Assembly (NCBI GenBank): GCA_958408685.1
Contig: CATYLC010000007.1
Span: forward strand, 1-64,000
Origin: an uncultured Collinsella sp.
Lineage (GTDB): Bacteria > Actinomycetota > Coriobacteriia > Coriobacteriales > Coriobacteriaceae
Reading direction: 5' to 3'
DNA: 64,000 nucleotides
A model generated the notes under the pieces. That model had not been told where the DNA came from, searched no databases, and saw only the letters and a list, made by a program, of their open reading frames with translations. Shown here one piece after another: positions 17,664 to 25,980 of the stretch. Position 1 is the stretch's first letter; every line of letters starts with the position of its first letter. The position numbers and the translations under genes are program-made.

Positions 17664-18746
17664 TTGAAGAAAAGCAATCTAGGCTATGTGCTGGTGCTGA
17701 TCGCCGCGCTTATGTGGGGCAGCATCGGAATCTTTGTAAACGGCATTGCGGCCATGGGCGTTTCGTCTCAGAGCATGGCGGCCTTTCGCTTGTTGGTCGG
17801 AGCGCTTATCTTGGCGCCGGTCCTGATGTTTATGGGCTGCCGTCCGGGTGAGGGGTCTACCGTGGCTCAGGGTCCCCTGACGCTATTCAAGGCAAGCCCC
17901 AAAGAGCTCGTCCCCTGCGCGCTGGTCGGTATCGTCGGTTTAGCCGCCGCCAACACCTGCTATTACGAGTGCATGCGCGAGGTGGGTATGTCTACGGCCT
18001 CGGTGCTGCTCTACACCTCGCCGGTGTTTGGCGTCATGCTCGGCCGCGTGCTTTATCGCGAGGACGTGACCCCCAACAAGCTCGTTGCCATTGTCTTTAA
18101 CATCGTTGGTTGCGTGCTTGCGGTGACCAATGGCGACCTTTCCGGTTTTCATTTTTCGGTTTGGGGCGTCACGTCGGGCGTGATTGCAGGCCTTTGTGGT
18201 GCGTCGCTCGCGGTGTTTAGCCGGATAGCAACCAAGACGGTCCACCCGCTGGCTGTCACGTTTTGGGGCTTTGTTTTTGGCGGTGCGGTTATGGCGGCTA
18301 TCGCGGCTCCGTGGCCGGATGTCGCCGCGGCAATGTCGCCACAGCTGCTGCTGCTGTTCCTTGGCTTTGGACTCATCCCCACAGCCGTGGCTTACATCTT
18401 ATATATGCAGGGTCTGTCCAAGGGGCTCGAGACATCGAAAGTTCCCGTCGTAATGTCTTTCGAGACGGTCGTCACCGTACTGGTGGGCATTGGTGTCTAT
18501 GCCGAGCCCGCCGGCGTGATCAAAGTCCTGGGCATCGTGCTGGTGCTCGCGTCCATCCTGATTATGAACACCGACTTCTCCAAGCTGCGCAACAGTGTGT
18601 TTGTCGGTCATGTTGTTGAGAGCATGACCTTTAAGCCCAACGCGTGGTGGACCGAAAAATCTCAGGACATGGATCTGTTTAAGGAACGCACCGGCATCGC
18701 GCTGGAGCCCACCGTGCAGGAAAGCCCCTGGTACTTCGTGCGATAG
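17664..18746 (+). CDS. EamA/DMT family transporter
   Basis: A 360-residue protein with ten hydrophobic segments in two EamA repeats (MWGSIGIFVNGIAAMG in the first half, the second beginning near VWGVTSGVIAGLCGA). The C-terminal 50 residues are soluble and unusual, containing WWTEKSQDMDLFKERTG. DMT proteins export or import amino acids and other small metabolites. GAGGAGG at 17652-17658 favours a TTG start at 17664; an ATG at 17628 would add 12 residues. Position inside the PTS/SIS region suggests lysine or other amino acid export after deglycation, which is inference. Confidence 0.85.
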   Translation: MKKSNLGYVLVLIAALMWGSIGIFVNGIAAMGVSSQSMAAFRLLVGALILAPVLMFMGCRPGEGSTVAQGPLTLFKASPKELVPCALVGIVGLAAANTCYYECMREVGMSTASVLLYTSPVFGVMLGRVLYREDVTPNKLVAIVFNIVGCVLAVTNGDLSGFHFSVWGVTSGVIAGLCGASLAVFSRIATKTVHPLAVTFWGFVFGGAVMAAIAAPWPDVAAAMSPQLLLLFLGFGLIPTAVAYILYMQGLSKGLETSKVPVVMSFETVVTVLVGIGVYAEPAGVIKVLGIVLVLASILIMNTDFSKLRNSVFVGHVVESMTFKPNAWWTEKSQDMDLFKERTGIALEPTVQESPWYFVR

Positions 18747-18882
18747 GGGATTGCGCGCAGGGTCTGACCTGGGGTTATCCAGCTAGCGCCGGCCTACCTA
18801 GCCAAACGTTTCGAGTACGTTAAACCCGTCAACGGTCGATTTTCACCCGCAAACGGTCTTTATACTAATTAGCAATATAGGC

Positions 18883-18912
18883 AACGTATAAGACGTTATA
18901 ATGACCATAACG
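18883..18912. promoter_or_regulatory. Promoter/operator of the PTS operon
   Basis: TATAAT at 18897-18902 is a consensus -10 box. It is embedded in dyads: AACGT-N5-ACGTT (18883-18897) and CGTTAT-N7-ATAACG (18894-18912). AGACGTTATA recurs before gntR 2 at 25034-25043. A bound repressor would block the promoter. Confidence 0.6.
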
Positions 18913-18928
18913 AAAAGGAGGAGGCAAG

Positions 18929-19852
18929 ATGAATCAGATCATTCTCGCATCTCATGGCGGCCTGGCCGCAGGCGCCAAAGACACGCTCGAGATGGTTCTC
19001 GGCGACGTGTCGAACGTCCACGTCGTGTCGCTTGCTCGTGACGACAAGGAGCCCATCACCAATAAGGTTGAGGCTCTGATCGCCACGTTCAACGCGGACG
19101 ACACCGTCTATGTGCTGACCGATATGCTCGGCAGCTCGGTCAACAACAACATGGTCGAGCTTTCCAAGAACGGCACGAAGTTCACGGTTGTCAGCGGTTT
19201 CAACATCCCGCTGGCGCTCACGCTCGCTATGAGCCCCGCCCCCGTCAAGGGTGCCGAGCTCGCGGCCCTTATCAACGAGGCCCGCACCGGCCTGACCAAC
19301 CCCAACGCACCGGTCGAGGTTGCCGCGGCCCCCACTAAGAAGGCCAAGGCGTCCCGTCACAGCTCCGGTCCCGCCAAGATCGTCCTCGCGCGTCTTGACT
19401 ACCGTCTGCTGCACGGCCAGGTCGTCTTTACCTGGACCACCAAGGTCCAGGCCGAGCGCATCATCGTCGTCGACAACGCTGCCGCCAACGATGACATCAA
19501 GAAGGGCGCCCTTAAGCTGGCCAAGCCCCAGGGCGTGCGCCTGAACGTCTTCACCGTCGAGCGTGCCCTCGCCAAGATGGACAAGCTCAACACCCTCGGC
19601 GAGCGCGTCATGTTTGTCTTTGGCAACACTGCCGAGATGCTTCAGTTCTGCCAGGGCTACAAGCTCGACGCCATCAACCTGGGCGCCACCGCCAACCACG
19701 ACGGTGCCGATCAGGTCGGCGGCAAGGACAGCTCCGTCTTCCTCGACGCCAACCAGAAGGACGACGTCAACCAGCTGCTCGACATGGGCATCAAGCTCTA
19801 CGTCCAGCAGACCCCTACGTATCAGAGCGTCGACATCGACGCCAAGCTGTAA
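18929..19852 (+). CDS. PTS mannose-family EIIAB component
   Basis: A 307-residue fusion. The EIIA domain (about 1-130) has phospho-acceptor His9 in ILASHGGLA; an Ala/Pro/Lys linker follows; the EIIB domain (about 149-307) has His162 in RLDYRLLHGQV. It passes phosphate from HPr to the incoming sugar at the membrane face of IIC/IID. AAGGAGGAGG lies just before the start. It opens the IIAB-IIC-IID operon. In Salmonella the fructoselysine/glucoselysine system uses the same PTS family with SIS deglycases, as seen here. The substrate is inferred from this context. Confidence 0.93.
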   Translation: MNQIILASHGGLAAGAKDTLEMVLGDVSNVHVVSLARDDKEPITNKVEALIATFNADDTVYVLTDMLGSSVNNNMVELSKNGTKFTVVSGFNIPLALTLAMSPAPVKGAELAALINEARTGLTNPNAPVEVAAAPTKKAKASRHSSGPAKIVLARLDYRLLHGQVVFTWTTKVQAERIIVVDNAAANDDIKKGALKLAKPQGVRLNVFTVERALAKMDKLNTLGERVMFVFGNTAEMLQFCQGYKLDAINLGATANHDGADQVGGKDSSVFLDANQKDDVNQLLDMGIKLYVQQTPTYQSVDIDAKL

Positions 19853-19888
19853 TCAACCAGGCTTTTGCCTGACTGAAAGGAGAAGGGT

Positions 19889-20683
19889 ATGAATACGTTC
19901 ATCAGTGCGGTGCTCGTCGGCCTCGTCGGCGTGTTCTGCATGTGGGACTCCCGCCTGCTCGGTCGTCTTAACTTCGAGCAGCCCCTCGTTGGCGCTACGC
20001 TCGTCGGTCTGCTGCTGGGCGATGTGCCCACCGGCCTTGCCGTCGGCGCCGCCGTCGAGCTCGTGTCCATGGGCCTGGTGCAGGTCGGCGCCGCCGTTCC
20101 GCCCGATATGGTCCTGGGCGGCATCGTGGCCGCTGCCTTTGCGTGCCTGACCGATGCTTCCGCCGAGACCGCCATGACGATCGCCATCCCGGTCGCCGTC
20201 CTGGGTCAGCTCCTCGGCATCGTGTTCCGTTCCATCATCGCCGCCCTCACCCATGTGGCAGATAGCGCGATCGATAACGGAAAGTTCAAGACCGCCTACC
20301 GTATGCACATCTGCGCCGGCTCCGGTCTGTACGCTCTCATGTACTTCCTGCCGATCTTCCTCGCCGTCTTTGTCGGCACCGACCTGGTCCAGACCATCGT
20401 CAACATGGTTCCCGAGTGGCTGTCCACTGGTCTTAACGTTTCGACCAAGATCATGACCGCCTACGGCTTGGCCCTGCTGCTCACCATGATGATCAAGAAG
20501 GGTATGACTCCGTTCCTGTTCATCGGTTTCCTGCTCGCCGCTTACCTCAACCTGTCCGTCATCGCGGTCGCTCTGATCGGTGTGTGCCTGGCTGTCGTCT
20601 TCATGGGCTTCAAGTTCAACGGTTCCCATGCAGCCGCCGGTGTCGATTCCGACTACGATCCGCTCGAAGACGACGAAGACTAA
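19889..20683 (+). CDS. PTS mannose-family EIIC component
   Basis: A 264-residue integral membrane protein with about eight hydrophobic segments (NTFISAVLVGLVGVFCMWDS; GATLVGLLLGDVPTGLAVGA; VELVSMGLVQVGAAVPPD), typical of the sugar-translocating IIC of the mannose class. It ends in a short acidic tail (YDPLEDDED). GAAAGGAG precedes the ATG. It lies 36 bases after IIAB and 13 before IID in one operon. Confidence 0.93.
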   Translation: MNTFISAVLVGLVGVFCMWDSRLLGRLNFEQPLVGATLVGLLLGDVPTGLAVGAAVELVSMGLVQVGAAVPPDMVLGGIVAAAFACLTDASAETAMTIAIPVAVLGQLLGIVFRSIIAALTHVADSAIDNGKFKTAYRMHICAGSGLYALMYFLPIFLAVFVGTDLVQTIVNMVPEWLSTGLNVSTKIMTAYGLALLLTMMIKKGMTPFLFIGFLLAAYLNLSVIAVALIGVCLAVVFMGFKFNGSHAAAGVDSDYDPLEDDED

Positions 20684-20696
20684 GGAGGAACACACT

Positions 20697-21530
20697 ATGG
20701 CAACCGCAACCAAGGACGTGTCCCTGAACAAGAAGGTCAGCCAGTTCTTCTGGCGCTCCTGGGCCATCCAGGCCTCTTGGAACTACGAGCGTCAGATGAA
20801 CATGGGCTTCCTCTACGGCATGGTTCCCACGCTCGATCGCCTCTATCCGGACGAGTCCGACCCCAAGCAGCTCGCTGCTAAGAAAGAGGCTTACCACCGT
20901 CACATGGCGTTCTACAACTGCACCCCGCAGACGAGCGCTTTCATCCTGGGCCTCTCCGCCTCCATGGAGGAGGAGTACGCCAAGGATCCCGAGAACTTCG
21001 ATCCCGATTCGATCAACGCGGTCAAGACCTCCCTCATGGGTCCGCTTTCCGGCATCGGTGACTCCTTCTTCCAGGGCACCATCCGCGTTATCGCCTTTGG
21101 TCTGGGCGTTCAGCTGGCTCAGCAGGGCTCCATCATGGGCCCGATCCTGGCCATACTCATCTCCATTGTCCCCTCTGTGCTGATCACTTGGTTCGCAGCC
21201 AAGATGGGCTATCAGGGCGGCCACGAGTACCTGAGCAAGCTTCAGGGCGGCGACCTCATGGAGAAGCTCATGTATGTCTGCGGCATCGTGGGCCTTATGT
21301 CCGTGGGCGGCATGATCGCTACGCTGATCGGCGCCACCACCCCGCTGCAGTTCGCTGAGGGCACCGTCGTTATCCAGGACATCCTGGACGGCATGATGCC
21401 CCAGATGATTTCCCTTGGCCTCACCGGCCTTATGTACTGGCTCATCAAGAAGAACGTCAACACCGGTTGGCTTCTCGTGATCGCCATCGTGGGCGGCATC
21501 GCCCTCTCCGCGGCCGGCATCCTGGCCTAG
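20697..21530 (+). CDS. PTS mannose-family EIID component
   Basis: A 277-residue membrane component. The N-terminus holds the family motif FFWRSWAIQASWNYERQMN and GFLYGMVPTLDRLY; the central region has SLMGPLSGIGDSFFQGTIR; hydrophobic segments fill the C-terminal half. AAGGAGG at 20682-20688 sets the start at 20697. Together with IIC it forms the membrane channel. Two hairpins follow before the next SIS gene. Confidence 0.94.
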   Translation: MATATKDVSLNKKVSQFFWRSWAIQASWNYERQMNMGFLYGMVPTLDRLYPDESDPKQLAAKKEAYHRHMAFYNCTPQTSAFILGLSASMEEEYAKDPENFDPDSINAVKTSLMGPLSGIGDSFFQGTIRVIAFGLGVQLAQQGSIMGPILAILISIVPSVLITWFAAKMGYQGGHEYLSKLQGGDLMEKLMYVCGIVGLMSVGGMIATLIGATTPLQFAEGTVVIQDILDGMMPQMISLGLTGLMYWLIKKNVNTGWLLVIAIVGGIALSAAGILA

Positions 21531-21564
21531 TCGCGACCAAGCGTCTAACCGCTTTCCCCCGGGG

Positions 21565-21639
21565 GCCTGCCTGGCATCCCATACCCCAGGCAGGCTTCCA
21601 TCCCTAAAATGCGACAATGGGATAGTCCCTTTGTCGCAT
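21565..21639 (+). terminator. Two hairpins between the PTS genes and SIS gene 2
   Basis: GCCTGCCTGG pairs with CCAGGCAGGC (21565-21574 with 21586-21595). A second stem ATGCGACAA/TTGTCGCAT (21609-21617 with 21631-21639) encloses GGGA-TAG-TCCC. Neither has a strong T run. They could partially terminate or protect the PTS transcript, giving different levels for the PTS and the deglycase. Confidence 0.5.
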
Positions 21640-21729
21640 CCTTAACGGGCCGGCGACTCGGTCCAAACCACGGTAACCCTGCGAGCGCCCGGCAATGTGG
21701 CGCCGCAAAAATCGAAAGGAATGTGTCAG

Positions 21730-22713
21730 ATGTACGAGATCGACCTTAACCTCCCTAAGCAGATCGTCGCTGACGTCCTGTCCAACCACGAGATCCACAG
21801 CGTCGCTTTCGTCGGCTGCGGTGCCTCCATGTCCGACCTTTACCCCGCCAAGTACTTCCTGGCCAACAACACGGACAAGCTGAACGTTCAGATCTTCACC
21901 GCTAACGAGTTCAACTACGACACGCCTTCCTGGGTCAACGAGCACACCTTCGTGATCACCTGCTCCCTCGGTGGCTCCACGCCCGAGACCGTCGAGGCCA
22001 ACAAGACCGCCAAGAAGCACAACTGCCCGGTCGTCTCCCTCACCAACAAGGCTGGCTCCGCTCTGACCGTCGACGCTGACTACGTCATCGTTCACGGCTT
22101 CCACGCCAACTTCGCTGCCAAGTGCGAGAAGCCCGGCTACGCCATCGCTCTTGCTGTCGAGATCCTTCAGCAGACCGAGGGCTATGACCACTACGAGGAC
22201 ATGATCACCGGCCTCACCAACGTCTTCGAGCTCTGCGAGAACGCCGCTCAGCACTGCAAGAAGCTCGCCAAGAAGTTCGCCGAGGACTTCAAGGACGACA
22301 AGATGATCTACTTCATGGCTTCCGGTGCCTCCGAGAAGATGGCTTATTCTCACGCCGCCTTCCTGTTCACCGAGATGCAGTGGATCGACGCCGCCGCCTA
22401 CAACACCGGCGAGTACTTCCACGGCCCGTTCGAGGTTTCCACCGAGGGTAAGCCCTACGTCTTCTTCATGTCCGATGGCGCCACCCGTCCGATGGACGCC
22501 CGCGCCCTCACCTTCCTTAAGCGCATGGGCGCCAAGGTCGCTCTGATCGACTCCAAGGACTACGGCCTGGCTGACGCTGTGCCCGCAAGCGTCGTCACCT
22601 ACTTCAACCCGCTGCTGCACCTCGCCGTTATGCGCGAGTACGGCAACCAGATCGCCGAGGCCCGTCAGCACCCGCTGACCATGCGTCGCTACATGTGGAA
22701 GCTTTCCTACTAA
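21730..22713 (+). CDS. SIS domain protein, FrlB/GfrE-like Amadori deglycase (copy 2)
   Basis: A 327-residue tandem SIS protein. It has AFVGCGASMSDLYPAKYFLA in domain 1, SLGGSTPETVEANKTA as the phosphosugar loop, and the complete signature NTGEYFHGPFE in domain 2; the end RRYMWKLSY matches copy 1. AAAGGA at 21715-21720 favours the ATG at 21730. It lies downstream of the mannose-class PTS, so it is the best candidate to act on the phosphorylated sugar-amine imported by that PTS, releasing an amino acid and a hexose-6-phosphate. A strong terminator follows. Amadori specificity is inferred from family resemblance. Confidence 0.85.
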   Translation: MYEIDLNLPKQIVADVLSNHEIHSVAFVGCGASMSDLYPAKYFLANNTDKLNVQIFTANEFNYDTPSWVNEHTFVITCSLGGSTPETVEANKTAKKHNCPVVSLTNKAGSALTVDADYVIVHGFHANFAAKCEKPGYAIALAVEILQQTEGYDHYEDMITGLTNVFELCENAAQHCKKLAKKFAEDFKDDKMIYFMASGASEKMAYSHAAFLFTEMQWIDAAAYNTGEYFHGPFEVSTEGKPYVFFMSDGATRPMDARALTFLKRMGAKVALIDSKDYGLADAVPASVVTYFNPLLHLAVMREYGNQIAEARQHPLTMRRYMWKLSY

Positions 22714-22746
22714 TCACAAGTAAGTAGACCTTACGGGTTGATTGAG

Positions 22747-22779
22747 AGGGGATGGGGTTTGCGCCCCGTCCCCTTTTTT
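22747..22779 (+). terminator. Terminator after SIS gene 2
   Basis: AGGGGATGGGG at 22747-22757 pairs with CCCCGTCCCCT at 22764-22774 (one G-U pair), followed by six T residues. Confidence 0.88.
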
Positions 22780-22822
22780 GCTTTGGGGAGGGCGTGTCTG
22801 TTGCGTCACAAAACCCCAGATA

Positions 22823-22860
22823 AAACCTACCAAAATAAACCTGTCCCTTTTTGGCAGGTG
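22823..22860. repeat. GGGACAGG-type palindrome
   Basis: Arms ACCTACCAAAA and TTTTTGGCAGGT flank the loop TAAACCTGTCCC. The ribosome site of the HAD gene begins directly after it. Confidence 0.75.
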
Positions 22861-22873
22861 GGAGGAGATGCGT

Positions 22874-23503
22874 ATGATCAAGGCGGTGCTGTTTGATATG
22901 GACGGCGTGCTGGTCGATACCGAGTGGTTCTACAACCGTCGTCGCGTGGCGTTTATGGAGGAGAAGGGCTTCCACTTTGACGAGATCCCCGATCTTTCGG
23001 GGTCTAACGAGCCTGCCATTTGGGAGGCGCTGGTGCCCGACGATGTTGAGCTGCGCGAGCGTCTGCGCGTGGAGTACAAGCAGGTCTATAGCCCGGTCCA
23101 CCCCGTTCCGTATGCCGAGCTGCTCAACGAGCAGACGGAGCCGGTGATGCGCGAGCTGCACGAGTGCGGCGTGAAGTGTGCTATCGCGAGCTCATCCTAT
23201 CGCGAGCTGATCGACGAGCTGGTGGAGATTGCCGGCATCGCCGACGTGCTGGACTACACCATCAGCGGCCACGAGTGCAGTGCGTTTAAGCCCGACCCCG
23301 AGATCTACCTGCGTGCCATGGAGACGCTGGGGGTGGAGCCTGCCGAGTGCCTGGTTATCGAGGATTCGCCTTTGGGCATCGAGGCCGGCAAACGTTCCGG
23401 CGCCCGCGTCTTGGCGCTGCGTCCGCACGAGGGCGTTAACCTCGATCAATCGCAAGCTGATGCCGTTATCGATAATCTGTCCGACATTTTGGTCGCTTTG
23501 TAG
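22874..23503 (+). CDS. HAD superfamily phosphatase / beta-phosphoglucomutase-like
   Basis: A 209-residue HAD-IA protein. Motif I VLFDMDGVLVDTE holds the nucleophile and acid Asp, motif II is in CAIASSSYREL, motif III Lys is in SAFKPDPEIY, and motif IV is VIEDSPLGIEAG. The cap is helical as in beta-phosphoglucomutases and small sugar phosphatases. GGAGGAG at 22861-22867 supports the ATG at 22874. Its place after the PTS and deglycase suggests work on a sugar phosphate from the pathway, but the substrate is unknown. Confidence 0.86.
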   Translation: MIKAVLFDMDGVLVDTEWFYNRRRVAFMEEKGFHFDEIPDLSGSNEPAIWEALVPDDVELRERLRVEYKQVYSPVHPVPYAELLNEQTEPVMRELHECGVKCAIASSSYRELIDELVEIAGIADVLDYTISGHECSAFKPDPEIYLRAMETLGVEPAECLVIEDSPLGIEAGKRSGARVLALRPHEGVNLDQSQADAVIDNLSDILVAL

Positions 23504-23600
23504 CGTCAATCCGCCGCGAGAAGCACTGATTCACGCGTCTTTTGCTGCGGATTGGCTTAATTTGTCATCTATTTGGATCCGTTTGGCTTCGATTCGGACT

Positions 23601-23719
23601 AAGTGAGTAGACTTTTTGGTGCAAGACGAGCACAAAGCGCATCTGCTCTAGTAAAACCGCAGGTCACAGGGGTGGCGGTTTTGGGTGTGCTCTGCAGGTC
23701 GCGTAAAGTCTACTCACTT
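23601..23719. repeat. Nested palindromic element
   Basis: Three nested stems, all perfect: AAGTGAGTAGACTTT with AAAGTCTACTCACTT (23601-23615, 23705-23719), GAGCACA with TGTGCTC (23628-23634, 23686-23692), and AAAACCGC with GCGGTTTT (23653-23660, 23675-23682). It has no T run and no reading frame. A related CAAGTAAGTAGAC is at 22718-22730. It occupies most of the gap 23504-23857. Confidence 0.7.
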
Positions 23720-23857
23720 GTAATTTGGGCCTTTGGTCGTGGGGTTGCTGGTCCCGCTTTGGTTGTCGAGAGAGGGTGAATTGAAGCGCCCCCGCACGCT
23801 CCATGCTACAATCGCGGACATACCCCACAACTACATCTGCCTTCGAAAGGAGCCTGC

Positions 23858-24865
23858 ATGGCGAACGCCATCGATCAGCTCACGGACCGAGTGCTCGTAC
23901 TCGGCCGCCTCACCATCGTCCGCCGCGCCATTACTGCCGTGGCGGTCACGATTTCCGCCGTTCTCCAGACATTCCTGATCCAGGCGTTCATTCAGCCCGC
24001 CGACCTGCTTCCGAGCGGCCTCACCGGCGTTGCGGTCCTGCTCGATCGCGTTACCTCGCTGGGCGGCGTTCGCATCGACATTTCGCTCGGTATGCTCGCG
24101 CTCAACATCCCCGTGGCGCTCCTATGCTGGAGCGGCATTAGCAAGCGCTTCGTCATCTTCTCGATGATGCAGGTCGTGCTCTCATCGCTGTTTCTCAACG
24201 TCTTTCACTTCGCGCCGTTTTTGGGCGACAAGATCATGCTCATCATTTTTGGCGGCGTAGTCTCGGGTCTGGGCGCTGCCATCGCGCTTAAATCCGGTGC
24301 ATCTACCGGCGGCACCGACTTTATCGCGTTATGGGTCTCCAACCACACGGGCAAGACCATCTGGGGCGTCATCTTTGGTTTCAACTGCTTTATCCTGGCG
24401 ATTTTTGGTTTCATGTTTGGCTGGGACAAGGCGGCGTATTCCATTGTGTTCCAGTTTATTTCGACCAAGACCATCGACAGTTTCTATCGTCGCTACGACC
24501 GCGTAACGCTGCAGATCACGACGCGCAAGGCGGACGAGGTCATGACCGCCTATGTTGACCATTTTCAGCATGGCATTAGCTGTGCCGAGGTCATTGGCGG
24601 ATACAGCCGCGAAAAGATGTATCTGCTGCACGCCGTTGTATCGACCTACGAGAGCCAAGACATTATCAAGCTGGTGTGCGACATTGATCCCGGCGCCGTG
24701 ATCAATGTGTTCCACACGCTCAACTTTGTGGGCGGCTGGTGGGGCGGTCATGTCGACGAGCCCATGCCCACGGCCGTTCCCGATCCCGACAAGCCCGCAC
24801 GCATGGCCAGCAGGCAGGCGCGCCTCAGCGAGCAGGACAGCCTGCAGCAGGACGACGGCAAGTAG
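23858..24865 (+). CDS. YitT family membrane protein with DUF2179 domain
   Basis: A 335-residue protein. The first 200 residues hold five or six hydrophobic segments of the YitT type (LIQAFIQPADLLPSGLTGVA; LKSGASTGGTDFIALWVS), and the DUF2179 domain follows (FYRRYDRVTLQITTRKADEV then GISCAEVIGGYS). The C-terminus is a polar tail. The family is widespread and membrane-bound with no firmly known substrate. AAAGGAG precedes the ATG. A perfect 15-bp terminator follows, so it is probably monocistronic. Confidence 0.88.
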   Translation: MANAIDQLTDRVLVLGRLTIVRRAITAVAVTISAVLQTFLIQAFIQPADLLPSGLTGVAVLLDRVTSLGGVRIDISLGMLALNIPVALLCWSGISKRFVIFSMMQVVLSSLFLNVFHFAPFLGDKIMLIIFGGVVSGLGAAIALKSGASTGGTDFIALWVSNHTGKTIWGVIFGFNCFILAIFGFMFGWDKAAYSIVFQFISTKTIDSFYRRYDRVTLQITTRKADEVMTAYVDHFQHGISCAEVIGGYSREKMYLLHAVVSTYESQDIIKLVCDIDPGAVINVFHTLNFVGGWWGGHVDEPMPTAVPDPDKPARMASRQARLSEQDSLQQDDGK

Positions 24866-24906
24866 GGTTTTGGCATTTTGCCGGCCTGGTGCAATCCTGT
24901 CCGCTT

Positions 24907-24948
24907 GAGCCTCCCGAAAGCCTCGCTGCTTTCGGGAGGCTCTCGTTT
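24907..24948 (+). terminator. Terminator after the YitT gene
   Basis: GAGCCTCCCGAAAGC at 24907-24921 pairs perfectly with GCTTTCGGGAGGCTC at 24928-24942, followed by TCGTTT. Confidence 0.85.
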
Positions 24949-24956
24949 GCCCAGAT

Positions 24957-24993
24957 AAAACCTACCAAAATGAAGCTGTCGCTTTTTGGTAGG
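24957..24993. repeat. GGGACAGG-type palindrome, divergent loop
   Basis: CCTACCAAAA (24961-24970) pairs with TTTTTGGTAGG (24983-24993). The loop reads GAAGCTGTCGC instead of AAACCTGTCCC; the CAGATAAAA lead-in is shared with the 22811 copy. Confidence 0.7.
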
Positions 24994-25033
24994 GAGGGTG
25001 TATCGTTTTATCAATATGAGGTAACATGAAACT

Positions 25034-25050
25034 AGACGTTATATACGTAT
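25034..25050. promoter_or_regulatory. Operator-like dyad before gntR 2
   Basis: AGACGTTATATACGTAT contains ACGT-N5-ACGT symmetry. AGACGTTATA is shared exactly with 18891-18900 before the PTS operon, suggesting that regulator 2 controls both itself and the PTS. Confidence 0.55.
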
Positions 25051-25085
25051 TAGTTATTTCGATATTTCATTAAGAGTGATTAGAT

Positions 25086-25805
25086 ATGCCATCGCCCAAA
25101 AATGCACCGCTTTACCAGCAGATTTACGACGAAATCAAGGATGCGATCGAGAAAGGTGTTTATGCACCCAAGGAGCGTATTCCGTCCGAGCTTGAGTTAG
25201 CCGAGCAGTATGACGTGAGCCGCATTACGGTGCGCCGCGCCGTCGAGGAGCTGTGCTCCGATGGCTACCTGGTTAAGCAGCAGGGCCGTGGCACCTTTGT
25301 CTCCACGCCGCACATCAACCGCCAGTTCCACGCCTCGACGCTGCAGACGTTTACCGCGCTGTGTGCCGGCAACGGCATGAAGGCCGGTGCGCACGTGATC
25401 GATCGCCAGATCGTTCCGGCGCGCCAAAACGAGATGGAGTTCTTTGGCCTGCAGAAGGATGCGCTGCTGCTGCATATCAAGCGCGTGCGTACGGCCGACG
25501 GCGAGCCCATCTTTGAGGAGAACATCTTTGTGCCGTTTGACGCCTACCGTGAGCTGTTGACGGCCGATCTTGAGGACAAGTCGATTTTTGCCGAGGTCGA
25601 GCGTGTTGGCGGAACGCCGATTGTCTCGGTTGGCTACCGCACGGTCGAGGCCGTTCGTGCCAATACCGAGCAGGCGGCCGAGCTGGGCATTGCTCCGCAC
25701 GATCCGCTGCTCAACCTGCGTGCCGGCTTCACGGGCCCCAATGGCGAGCCGGTCCTGATGGGTAAGCAGTACTACGTGGGATCGCGCTACGTTATGGTCA
25801 TGTAA
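25086..25805 (+). CDS. GntR family regulator with UTRA domain (regulator 2)
   Basis: A 239-residue HutC-type GntR protein. The winged helix is at about 5-75 (PLYQQIYDEIKDAIEKGVYA, then RIPSELELAEQYDVSRITVR), followed by the UTRA domain (LLLHIKRVRTADGEPIFEEN). Its upstream region shares AGACGTTATA with the PTS promoter, so it is the most likely regulator of the PTS operon. The stop codon is followed at once by the second copy of the structured element. Confidence 0.9.
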   Translation: MPSPKNAPLYQQIYDEIKDAIEKGVYAPKERIPSELELAEQYDVSRITVRRAVEELCSDGYLVKQQGRGTFVSTPHINRQFHASTLQTFTALCAGNGMKAGAHVIDRQIVPARQNEMEFFGLQKDALLLHIKRVRTADGEPIFEENIFVPFDAYRELLTADLEDKSIFAEVERVGGTPIVSVGYRTVEAVRANTEQAAELGIAPHDPLLNLRAGFTGPNGEPVLMGKQYYVGSRYVMVM

Positions 25806-25950
25806 GTTACGCGGGTTTACCAACCCGCGTAACCAGTTGACGCTGCAAGCCCGCCAGAGCGGCAATCTGCCTTTCAACTTCGGCGGCATGACCAGAAGGT
25901 CAATGCCGCCTCGTTTCAAGGCACCTTGCTCGCTCTGGCGGGCTTTCGCT
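25806..25950 (+). ncRNA. Candidate structured RNA element, copy B
   Basis: First hairpin 25806-25817 with 25822-25833 (loop TACC, 12 bp), outer stem 25847-25861 with 25931-25945 (15 bp), and the same inner GACC-AGAA-GGTC hairpin as copy A. Compared with copy A, the first hairpin changes at three pairs and the outer stem at three pairs, all compensated. It starts one base after the gntR stop. A TTTCGCTG tail resembles copy A. Confidence 0.6.
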
Positions 25951-25980
25951 GTCCGCGCCAAAACATCGGCGTTGCCGGGC

